From positions 186,001 through 250,000 of the forward strand of contig JAEUQA010000013.1 of NCBI GenBank assembly GCA_016789845.1: DNA of 64,000 bases, in the 5' to 3' direction. Of this stretch, positions 53,694-60,796 are shown piece by piece (the first letter of the stretch is position 1; each line of letters begins with the position of its first letter). This DNA comes from Chromatiales bacterium (GTDB taxonomy: Bacteria > Pseudomonadota > Gammaproteobacteria > Steroidobacterales > GCA-2729495). The position numbers were made by a program, and so were the translations under genes. The notes below the pieces were generated by a model, which worked only from the letters and a program-made list of their open reading frames with translations, was not told the DNA's origin and made no database searches.

Positions 53694-53921
53694 ATGGACA
53701 AGGACATTTCCAGGCTCGAGGCAGAAGCTCGTCAGCTGACTGCCCGGGACCGGGCCCGCCTTGTGCGGCGCCTGATCGCCACCCTCGACTCCGGGCAGGA
53801 CCAGGATGCCGAGCAGCTCTGGCTCGACGAGGCCGAGCGGCGCCTGGCGGCCTATCGGCGCGGCGAGACGACCGCAATCCCCGGCGACGAGGTCTTCGGC
53901 GAACTCATCAAGCGCGCCTGA
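53694..53921 (+). CDS. Addiction-module antitoxin-like protein
   Basis: A 75-residue helical protein: MDKDISRLEAEARQLTARDRARLVRRLIATLD, then LWLDEAERRLAAYRRGETTAIPGDEVFGELIKRA. This matches the 'putative addiction module component' (TIGR02574) family, antitoxins of RelE/ParE-type toxins. The stop overlaps the toxin start by one base (TGATG), so the two are coupled. It is opposite in strand to the neighbouring genes. Confidence 0.85.
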   Translation: MDKDISRLEAEARQLTARDRARLVRRLIATLDSGQDQDAEQLWLDEAERRLAAYRRGETTAIPGDEVFGELIKRA

Positions 53922-54214
53922 TGGCCGGCTACCGCTTCCTTCCGGAAGCACGCCGGGAACTCGCCTCGGCCGTCGCCTGGTATGACAGTGAATTTCCCGA
54001 CCTGGGGCAGGAACTCGCCCGCGAGACGCAGCGCCTCTGTGCGCTGATCAGTGAGTCGCCCCTGGCGGGGATGGAAATCCGGCCTGGGATTCGGCGCCGC
54101 CTTCTTCGCCGCTTCCCGTACGCCATTCTGTATGCAACAGACAATGTGGGAGTGCTGGTGGTCGCCGTCATGCACCAGCGACGGCGGCCGGACCACTGGC
54201 AGCGCCGGGCTTAG
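53921..54214 (+). CDS. RelE/ParE-family toxin
   Basis: A 97-residue toxin: YRFLPEARRELASAVAWYDSEFPDLGQELA, then SPLAGMEIRPGIRRRLLRRFPYAILYATDNVGVLVVAVMHQRRRPDHWQRR. The VVAVMHQRRRPDHW tail is typical of ParE/RelE-like toxins. RelE acts as ribosome-dependent mRNA cleaver and ParE on gyrase; which applies here cannot be told. Overlaps the antitoxin by one base. Confidence 0.88.
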   Translation: MAGYRFLPEARRELASAVAWYDSEFPDLGQELARETQRLCALISESPLAGMEIRPGIRRRLLRRFPYAILYATDNVGVLVVAVMHQRRRPDHWQRRA

Positions 54215-54444
54215 CCAGCGCACCCGCCATCCGGATCCTCCTCCGGAAAGATCCCGTAATAGCACCTGGGCGCATTCCGCCGCATCCACTCCTTGCGTCG
54301 ATCGATCTCCGCCACGGTCGGCGGCAGGTCGCTGCCGGGACCTGTTCTCCACCCGGACAGGCACACGTAGGAGCTCCTGGGCGCAGCCGGATTCCGGCGC
54401 CAGGTGCGAAGCACGTAGTCCTGCATCATCACTTCTGCGAACAT
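54211..54444 (-). CDS. Small hypothetical protein
   Basis: A 77-residue protein with no recognised domain: MFAEVMMQDYVLRTWRRNPAAPRSSYVCLSG ... YYGIFPEEDPDGGCAG. Trp-, Arg- and Pro-rich, not a membrane protein. A strong GAGGAGG element before the ATG supports it as a gene. It converges with the toxin gene by a four-base overlap. Confidence 0.65.
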   Translation of the reverse strand: MFAEVMMQDYVLRTWRRNPAAPRSSYVCLSGWRTGPGSDLPPTVAEIDRRKEWMRRNAPRCYYGIFPEEDPDGGCAG

Positions 54445-54504
54445 GACTAAGCCTCCTCTGCGTTGCTGACAAACGCATCAGACGCCGACATTCCCGTGGG
54501 TTCC

Positions 54505-54600
54505 CGGTTGGTTGCCAGGACTGGCCACATCGTCCCCGCCTGGGGAGTACCACCTTGCCCGGGGGGCAGGTTGGTGGAGCGTCAGCTCCGTCTTGATGCG
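54505..54600. repeat. Hairpin repeat, copy 3
   Basis: About 96 bases between the 77-residue gene and the DUF2726 gene. Blocks shared with copies 1 and 2 include GTTGCCAGGA, TACCACCTTGCCC, GGGGGCAGGTTGGTGGAGC and GCTCCGTCTTGATGC. GGAGC-GTCA-GCTCC forms an obvious small stem. Confidence 0.75.
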
Positions 54601-54675
54601 CGAGGGATTATGCGCCGCCAGGAGCCGGAATGCTTGGTCCAGTTCGGAATAACCAGAGCAAGGTCCCGGGCAAAC

Positions 54676-55188
54676 TCACCGAAAATTGGTTAACAGGGGC
54701 ATTTCGCCGGGCAATTCCTGCAAAGGACCAAGCGTGGACCTGAGAGAGCCCTCGTCTGGCAGTTCCTTGGCTTGCCAGCGGAATATGGGGATACCCGCCG
54801 CACCCAGGGCCTGGTCCTTCTTGGCATCGGCGATCTTGCGTTGCGGCTTGGTGTGGCTCGCGTCATCGAGCTCGATGACCGCGATGATGCTGGAGTCCTT
54901 TCTGCAGATGACGAAATCCGCACTCATTCGATCAATCCGATTGGTCCACGTCCGGAAGTTGTTGCCCTTCTTCACGCCCAGCATGCGCGACAAGCCGACC
55001 TGGGCCAGTACGATGTTGTCCGGAAATGCCTTCAGCAAACGAAAGTACAAGACCTGCTCCGGAACGGTCAGTGGCTTCCTGGCGTAGAACGGCCATGGAC
55101 CCTTATCTGACCCCTTGGCGCCGGATTTCATCGCGGCCACGACGACCAGGATCAAGATGACCAGCGCCAACAGAATGAGAATGTTCAT
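54676..55188 (-). CDS. DUF2726-family membrane-anchored protein
   Basis: A 170-residue protein. An N-terminal helix MNILILLALVILILVVVAAM anchors it. The DUF2726 domain follows: YARKPLTVPEQVLYFRLLKAFPDNIVLAQVGLSRML and VICRKDSSIIAVIELDDASHTKPQRKIADAKKDQALGAAGIPIFRW. This D...ELDD..H..RK.AD..KD pattern is like a restriction-nuclease-fold domain, often associated with DNA or RNA processing; catalysis is unproven. The start at 55188 is chosen because of the helix. Confidence 0.85.
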   Translation of the reverse strand: MNILILLALVILILVVVAAMKSGAKGSDKGPWPFYARKPLTVPEQVLYFRLLKAFPDNIVLAQVGLSRMLGVKKGNNFRTWTNRIDRMSADFVICRKDSSIIAVIELDDASHTKPQRKIADAKKDQALGAAGIPIFRWQAKELPDEGSLRSTLGPLQELPGEMPLLTNFR

Positions 55189-55248
55189 TGCACTACTCCG
55201 ACACCACGTATCCAGCCACAAAGACCGACCCTATCCGCATTCCAGGCA

Positions 55249-55542
55249 TCAATCCGGATCCTCCCGGATCGTCCCGTCAAACTCCCCCTTCTCGTCATAG
55301 GTCCGCCAGGAGCCGTCCTTCTGCCGGTCGGCGTAGCCCTTGTACTGGCCCTTCTTGTCGTAGAACCGGAGGTTCCCCTCCTCGTCCTCCCGGGTGATGC
55401 CCTGGAAGCGCCCCTGCTCGTCGTAGCGGCGGTAGGTCTTGGGCGGGTCCTTGGCCAACGCGACGGTGGCAAGCCCGTCGACGCCCAGGATCATGACTGC
55501 CACGAGAGCAGCTATCGCAAGTACGTGCCTGGACGGTCGCAT
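55249..55542 (-). CDS. Secreted small protein with YDEKG repeats
   Basis: A 97-residue protein with signal peptide (VLAIAALVAVMILGVDGLATVALA). The mature part is three repeats of about 18 residues: YDEQGRFQGITRED, YDKKGQYKGYADRQ, YDEKGEFDGTIRED, reminiscent of MORN or toxin-related beta repeats. It is short, charged and probably extracytoplasmic; function unknown. Confidence 0.65.
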   Translation of the reverse strand: MRPSRHVLAIAALVAVMILGVDGLATVALAKDPPKTYRRYDEQGRFQGITREDEEGNLRFYDKKGQYKGYADRQKDGSWRTYDEKGEFDGTIREDPD

Positions 55543-55583
55543 GGTGATCTCCCCTGAATCAGGTCACAGCAGACGGACTGGCG

Positions 55584-56243
55584 CTATTCCACCACCGGAT
55601 AACAGGCATCCCCCCACAGCGTCTCCGGGTGATCGAGCATGATCTCGATGACCACCGGCACCAGCCGGCCCATCAGGGCCGTGCAGTCCCGGATCTGGTC
55701 CCGGTTGACGGAGCTGTTCCAGGTGGCGCCGCCGTGCATGAGCTGGTTGCGGAGCGTGTAGATCCGGGAGAGGGCCACCCCGAGCACGGTCACGGTGTCC
55801 CGGGCGGCGAGCGCCCCCTTGGCCACCCGCTTGGCCTCGTCAAAGCGGCGCTTCCACTCGTCCTCCGGCAGGGCGCCGTTGTGGAAGTTCCAGAAGTCCT
55901 GGAACACGTAGGGGTTGTCCAGCAGCACCCGGATGTTGCCGGGGAAGGCCTCCCACACCAGCCCGTCGAGGCGCGTCCGGTCACCGTCCAGGTCCACGAG
56001 CTTCTGGAGGAAGGCCCGGAAGGTGCGCTGCTCGTCCAGCCGGTAGCGCTCGTCGATGACCGTTGCGTACGCAGCGTTGAACGCGATCCAGAGGAAGATG
56101 AACTCGCCGTCCCTGTCCCCCTGCCCCGCCTGCAGCTCGGCCCGGTGCAGCCAGCTGATGGCGCGGTGGACGCGGAGGGCAAGGTTGGGCGGGTGCGCGT
56201 GGCGTTCGGCGCGTTGGCGGGTTTTGAGGTGGTCGTGGTTCAT
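55584..56243 (-). CDS. HEPN-like protein
   Basis: A 219-residue protein. It has a HEPN-like all-helical organisation: LHRAELQAGQGDRDGEFIFLWIAFNAAYATVIDERY at the start and the RX4-6H-type motif RNQLMHGGATWNS toward the C-terminus, the signature of HEPN ribonucleases. In defence islands HEPN proteins act as RNases or toxins, usually paired with MNT or other partners; no MNT gene is next to it. Confidence 0.75.
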   Translation of the reverse strand: MNHDHLKTRQRAERHAHPPNLALRVHRAISWLHRAELQAGQGDRDGEFIFLWIAFNAAYATVIDERYRLDEQRTFRAFLQKLVDLDGDRTRLDGLVWEAFPGNIRVLLDNPYVFQDFWNFHNGALPEDEWKRRFDEAKRVAKGALAARDTVTVLGVALSRIYTLRNQLMHGGATWNSSVNRDQIRDCTALMGRLVPVVIEIMLDHPETLWGDACYPVVE

Positions 56244-56258
56244 GGTGTGGGCGCGGAA

Positions 56259-56660
56259 TCAGCGCTTCCGGGTCTCGCCTTTCACGATCACGAGGGGACG
56301 CAGGCTCCGCATCTTGCCGGGACCGATACCCTGGACCCGATCGAGGTCCTCGATCGTCTCGTAGGGCCGGTCGTCGATGATGAGCGTCGCGATGGCCGGG
56401 CCAATGCCAGGCAAAGTCTCGAGCTCAGTGGCACTGGCCGTATTGACGTTAACGATGAGGGTGCCCTCGCGGGAAGGGAGGAACCGGGACAGGTAGCTGA
56501 GGTCGCCAACGAGCATGGCGACCAGGGCCACTACACCAGCAACAGCCGTAATGCCTCCCACAATGGCCGTCAGTGAGAGCTTCTTCCACCATGCCCTGCG
56601 GAACACCGGCGGCTCGTAGCCGACGCGCTTCCGCATGTAGTCGCGGTCATCGAGAGGCAT
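56259..56660 (-). CDS. Helix-hairpin-helix protein with membrane helix (ComEA-like)
   Basis: A 133-residue protein: a short charged N-terminus, a helix LTAIVGGITAVAGVVALVAMLVG, a short linker and a C-terminal helix-hairpin-helix domain (VNVNTASATELETLPGIGPAIATLIIDDRPYETIEDLDRVQGIGPGKM). It binds double-stranded DNA by analogy with ComEA; topology suggests membrane-anchored DNA binding. The 15-base gap to the HEPN gene suggests cotranscription. Confidence 0.85.
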   Translation of the reverse strand: MPLDDRDYMRKRVGYEPPVFRRAWWKKLSLTAIVGGITAVAGVVALVAMLVGDLSYLSRFLPSREGTLIVNVNTASATELETLPGIGPAIATLIIDDRPYETIEDLDRVQGIGPGKMRSLRPLVIVKGETRKR

Positions 56661-56736
56661 GCGTCGATTCCTCAGCCGACTGGGGCATCGCCAAGTATCC
56701 GAGCCTCATGGGTCGCGACTAGCCCGGCGAGAACAG

Positions 56737-57006
56737 CTATCCATCGAGATTCGAGTTGATTGCTTCAAGCAATACTAGCGCCCGCCGCAACCCCGCACAC
56801 GCGTCATTGACGTCCGCCCGATTATTGCGCGCCTGAACACCCGTCATGACGTCTGCGGCAATCGCAACTAACACCTTCGCGGCGTCTGGCCCTATCAGTG
56901 GCTCGACTGCGTGGCGAACTTCCAGCACCGCTCGTTGAACCTGGTCTTTGCGGCCGAACAGAGTTTGAAGTTGGTCGACATGAGAGTTCTCCCAGACCGT
57001 TGGCAT
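56737..57006 (-). CDS. Small hypothetical protein
   Basis: An 89-residue helical protein without recognised domains: MPTVWENSHVDQLQTLFGRKDQVQRAVLEVRHAVEPLIGPDAAKVLVAIAADVMTGVQ. A strong AAGGAGC lies upstream of ATG 57006. It follows the 130-residue gene by 56 bases on the same strand and may be part of the AddAB-like operon. Confidence 0.6.
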   Translation of the reverse strand: MPTVWENSHVDQLQTLFGRKDQVQRAVLEVRHAVEPLIGPDAAKVLVAIAADVMTGVQARNNRADVNDACAGLRRALVLLEAINSNLDG

Positions 57007-57062
57007 TGGGTGCTCCTTGGCACAAGAATCGTCGGTTCGAGGGCATTTGGTAACCGCACGCC

Positions 57063-57455
57063 TCACCCCTTCTTCCACGGCTCAGGCGCATCGAGGCGAG
57101 CCCGGTTGATGACCACCGTCTCCTCGATCGGCCAGCCCATGGTCCAGTACTTGTGATCGTCGATCGCCCAGTAGATGTGGCGCACCCGGTAGTAGAACTC
57201 AGCGTAGCCGAAGCGCCGGATGCAGGTGACGAAGCGGTCGAAGTCCGCCTGGCCCTGCGCGCCGGACTCCCACTTGCGGACGACATACTCGTGCGGGGCC
57301 GTCTCCCGGTACGTGACGGCCTCGCGCCAGCGCCGGGCGGCAATGAACTCCCGAGCCCACGCGAGATCTTCCTCGCTCGGCACCTCCCGCAGTTCGGGCA
57401 AATCGAGCTTCCCCTGGGGAAGGGGATCGCCATGGACGCCGTATCTCACGCTCAC
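57063..57455 (-). CDS. Small protein coupled to the AddA-like gene
   Basis: A 130-residue protein, not membrane-bound. Distinct features: APHEYVVRKWE, a central FDRFVTCIRRFGYAEFYY, and KYWTMGWPIEETVVINRAR, a Trp/Tyr-rich fold I do not recognise. GTG 57455 overlaps the AddA-like stop by four bases (GTGA), showing translational coupling. By context it is an accessory factor of the helicase-nuclease, but this is inference. Confidence 0.7.
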   Translation of the reverse strand: MSVRYGVHGDPLPQGKLDLPELREVPSEEDLAWAREFIAARRWREAVTYRETAPHEYVVRKWESGAQGQADFDRFVTCIRRFGYAEFYYRVRHIYWAIDDHKYWTMGWPIEETVVINRARLDAPEPWKKG

Positions 57456-60400
57456 AACACGGCATCCACCTGCCCGGACGTCATATAAACGAGAAGACCA
57501 CGCCCAGCCCCCGTCAGCGCCAGGTAATCCTTCAGCTGCTGCCGGTACTTCGCCCGCTGCTCCCCCGTCGGGGCCACATCACTCTTCCAGTCGATGACAG
57601 TAGTCACCTTGCCCGCTTCATCCAGCACCAGGGCATCCGCAATCCCCGCCGTAGCAATCTCCCGATTCGGCTGCCCGGAATCCACGACGCAACCGTAGAC
57701 GGGCACCTCCACCACCAACCGGCCCCTCACCCCCGCAATCTCCGGCATCGCCAAAGTAGCCTGCACCACCGCCGCCATCTCCCCCGGCGAGAACCCCCTG
57801 GCCGGATCATCCACCGGCATCTCCCCCAACTGCACCAGCAACTCCCCCGCCCGGGCCTCCAGCACTCCCGCCTCCTCGACCAACTCCCCGGTCAGGATCT
57901 CCTCCAGCAACTTGTGCAGCACCCGGCCCCGCACCGCGCCGCCCCGGATCGCGGGCCGCGCGAAATCCTCCTCCGGCCAGTCGCGACTGCCGGACTCTTC
58001 CTCAACCGGGGCATCCCCCACGCCTTCGTGCCGGCTGGGCTGCCGCCATTCGACGCTGCGCGTCGCGGCCGCAATGCGCCCGCCTTCCTGCGCAAACAGC
58101 TTGGCGGTCTGCTTGTTCACAGTATCGGCAGGCCGGGGCGGCAGCGCGTCACCCAGATGGATGAGGTCCAGCGCCGGCAGCTCCGGTATGCCGAGCTCGA
58201 CCCGTTTTAACCAGGGCGACTTACCGCCGCTCAGATTAGGTAAAACCAGCAGCTCGGCGGCCCGAGTGCAGGCGACGTACAGCAACCGGATGTCCTCGCG
58301 CTCGCCCTGCGCATCCTCCTCCGCCTTCAGCGCCTCGTAGGCCGCCGTGGCCACGGCACCGAACGGCCCGTGCAGCTCGTCCCGCACCCGGTCGTGCAGG
58401 ATCCCGGACGTGCCACTCCAGTCCGAGCAGGTGTTCACCGGGATGACGATCGGCCACTCCAGGCCCTTGGCGGAATGCATGGTGATGAGGTTGACGGCCT
58501 GCTCCTCCGCGTCGGGCCGGCCCTCCACCTGGGACTCCGCGTCCTCCCACTTCGCCCGCATGTCCGTGGCAAAGCTGCGCAGGCCGCGCACCGCGTAGGG
58601 CCGGGCCATCTCGAGGAACAGGTCCACGTTGGCCAGCGCCCGCTCGGCGCCGCCGGGGTGGCGCTGGCGAATCACGGCCCGCACGCGCAGTTCCTCCACC
58701 GCCTGGGCCAGCAGGTCGAAGGGCGTGGTGCCGCGCGCCCGGCGGTACAGGCCCTGCAGGATCCGCAGCACCTCGCCGGCCACGGGATTCGCCACCAACT
58801 CCGCATCGGTGTGCAGCGTCAGCTTCGGGATGCCGTCATGGCCCTCGTTGGCCGGCAGCCCCGCGACGATGTCCAGCAGTTCCTCCTCGGTGAGGCCCAC
58901 CACCGGCCCGCGCAGGAGCGCGCCGAAGGCCACCGTGTCCCGGGCGTCGGCCAGGGTGCGCGTGATGGCAATCAGGTCCTGGATTTCCTGGCGGCGGAAG
59001 AAGCCCTTGCCCGCCTGGCTGGCGACCGGGATGCCCAGCTCCTCCAGGGCGCGCTCGTAGCGCCACAGCTGGGTGCCGCCCGGCGCCAGCAGCGCGATGT
59101 CGCCGGGGCGGGCGAGGGGATCGTCCCGCTGCACCTGCAGGCGCTGGCTGCCGATCAGCCGCTTGCAGAGCGCCGCGACGGCCCGGGCCTCGGCCTCGCG
59201 GATGTCGTTCACGCCGGGTTCCTCGTCTTCCTCCAACCCAGTCACCTGCACGTCCAGGCGCACCACGCGGGGCTCGTCGTTCGGCGGCCGGCGCGTGGCG
59301 GACAGATCCTGGAAGCCGGGCTGCTGGTCCGCGCTCAGGGGCCCGCGGAAGCGCTCGTTCACCCAGGTGAGGATGGGCTCCAGCGAGCGGAAGTTGGCGG
59401 TGACCTCGAGGATGTTCCCCGGGTGCTGGCGGCGGATCGCCTCCCGGGCCTGCACGTAGGTGTCCACGTCGGCGCCGCGGAAGCGGTAGATGGCCTGCTT
59501 GGGATCGCCCACGCAGAAGAGCGCACCGGGGCGCAGCTGGCGTTCCGCCCAGGGCAGTCCGGGCGCGCCCTCCCCGCACAGCCGCCAGAGGATCTCGGCC
59601 TGCACGGGGTCCGTGTCCTGGAATTCGTCCACCAGCACGTGCCGGTAGCGCCGGCTCAACGCCTGGCGCACGGGCTCGTGGCTGCGGAGCAGTTCCCGGG
59701 CCTGCTGGAGCAGGTCCTCGAAGTCCAGCAGCGCGGCGTCCCGCTTGTACTCGCGGAAGGACTGCAGCGTCTCGCGCAGCTCCTCGACCAGCGCCGAGAA
59801 CGCGGCGGCGCCGACGAGGGGCTGGAGGGCGGCCCAGGCGGCGCCCACCGCCTGGTAGAGCGCGTCGCCCTCGTCGGCGATCCGCGCGCCCTCCGCCTTC
59901 GAGCGCCCGTGCTGGCCCGCCACCGCCTGCCACTTGCCCTTGCGGCCCCACTTGCGCCAGATGAGTTTCTGCGTGTGGGCGCTGCACACGGGCGGGTCGT
60001 CGGCGCACTGCATGAGGCCAACCGGGTCGCCGCCACTGAGAAGTGTCCGGTACCTTTCCACGAGCACGCGGAGTTCGTCGGCCAGCTCCGCCGTTGTCTC
60101 CTCCAGGAAGCCAACGCCGTTCAGCCAGGCGACGAAGCCCGCCACCGCCGACTCCAGCGCGGCCAGCGCCGGGCGCCAGTCGCCCGCCGCCGCCGGCCGC
60201 GCCGTGCGATGGTCCTCCACCGCCTCGGCTATCTTCTGCAGCTTGCCCTCCGCCGCCGGCCCCGCGGCCACCACGTAGGCCGCCACCGCGCCGTCGGGCG
60301 TGTCGGTGTCGAGCCGCTCCCGCAGGAACGCCTCCACCAGGTCCTCCCAGGCGAGGGTCGCGGCGGCCGGGTCCATCACCCGGGCGCCCGGGTCCATGCC

Positions 60401-60796
60401 GGCCTCCACCGGGTAGGGCCGGATCAGCCCCTGGCAGAAGCCGTGGATGGTAGTGGCGGTGAGCTCGCCGATGCTCTGGCGGGCGGCTTCGAGGTTGGCG
60501 CGTTGTCCGGGCGTGAGCCCCTTGGAGAGCGCCGCGTCCATCCCCGGCGGCAGCTCCCCCGCCAGCACCTGATCGAGGAACTCGGCGATGCGGGTGAAGA
60601 GCTGCCCCGCCGCCAGCTCCGTGAAGGTGATCGCCGCGATCTGCCGGGGCGCCACCCCCGCCGCGAACAGCAGCACCACCCGCCCCGCCATAAGCGCCGT
60701 CTTGCCCGACCCGGCGCCGGCCTCCACCAGCAGCGTGGACCAGTGGTCCGTCAGCGCCCGCAGGCGCGCCTTGTCGTCCGGCAGCGGCTTCGTCAC
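57452..60796 (-). CDS. AddA-like UvrD/RecB helicase-nuclease
   Basis: A 1114-residue SF1 helicase fused to a nuclease. Walker A AGAGSGKT (27-33), motif II VLVDEFQDTD (387-396), motif III GDPKQAIYRFRGAD, motif V TMHSAKGLEW, and motif VI LLYVACTRA are intact. The C-terminal RecB-type PD-(D/E)XK nuclease has GIADAL and VIDWKSD (Asp and Lys near 1069 and 1071) plus the helix YRQQLKDY. GTG 60796 gives a four-base overlap with the AddB-like stop and is preferred to GTG 60808. It probably unwinds and degrades DNA with the AddB-like partner. Confidence 0.88.
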   Translation of the reverse strand: MTKPLPDDKARLRALTDHWSTLLVEAGAGSGKTALMAGRVVLLFAAGVAPRQIAAITFTELAAGQLFTRIAEFLDQVLAGELPPGMDAALSKGLTPGQRANLEAARQSIGELTATTIHGFCQGLIRPYPVEAGMDPGARVMDPAAATLAWEDLVEAFLRERLDTDTPDGAVAAYVVAAGPAAEGKLQKIAEAVEDHRTARPAAAGDWRPALAALESAVAGFVAWLNGVGFLEETTAELADELRVLVERYRTLLSGGDPVGLMQCADDPPVCSAHTQKLIWRKWGRKGKWQAVAGQHGRSKAEGARIADEGDALYQAVGAAWAALQPLVGAAAFSALVEELRETLQSFREYKRDAALLDFEDLLQQARELLRSHEPVRQALSRRYRHVLVDEFQDTDPVQAEILWRLCGEGAPGLPWAERQLRPGALFCVGDPKQAIYRFRGADVDTYVQAREAIRRQHPGNILEVTANFRSLEPILTWVNERFRGPLSADQQPGFQDLSATRRPPNDEPRVVRLDVQVTGLEEDEEPGVNDIREAEARAVAALCKRLIGSQRLQVQRDDPLARPGDIALLAPGGTQLWRYERALEELGIPVASQAGKGFFRRQEIQDLIAITRTLADARDTVAFGALLRGPVVGLTEEELLDIVAGLPANEGHDGIPKLTLHTDAELVANPVAGEVLRILQGLYRRARGTTPFDLLAQAVEELRVRAVIRQRHPGGAERALANVDLFLEMARPYAVRGLRSFATDMRAKWEDAESQVEGRPDAEEQAVNLITMHSAKGLEWPIVIPVNTCSDWSGTSGILHDRVRDELHGPFGAVATAAYEALKAEEDAQGEREDIRLLYVACTRAAELLVLPNLSGGKSPWLKRVELGIPELPALDLIHLGDALPPRPADTVNKQTAKLFAQEGGRIAAATRSVEWRQPSRHEGVGDAPVEEESGSRDWPEEDFARPAIRGGAVRGRVLHKLLEEILTGELVEEAGVLEARAGELLVQLGEMPVDDPARGFSPGEMAAVVQATLAMPEIAGVRGRLVVEVPVYGCVVDSGQPNREIATAGIADALVLDEAGKVTTVIDWKSDVAPTGEQRAKYRQQLKDYLALTGAGRGLLVYMTSGQVDAVL

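Noticed and set aside
52731-54600. Integron attC sites between cassette-like small genes
   Set aside because: Gene-plus-repeat units look cassette-like and GTTGAGC fits GTTRRRY in one copy, but the other copies lack matching R-box pairs, the blocks fold as several short hairpins rather than one long imperfect palindrome, and no integrase is in the window.
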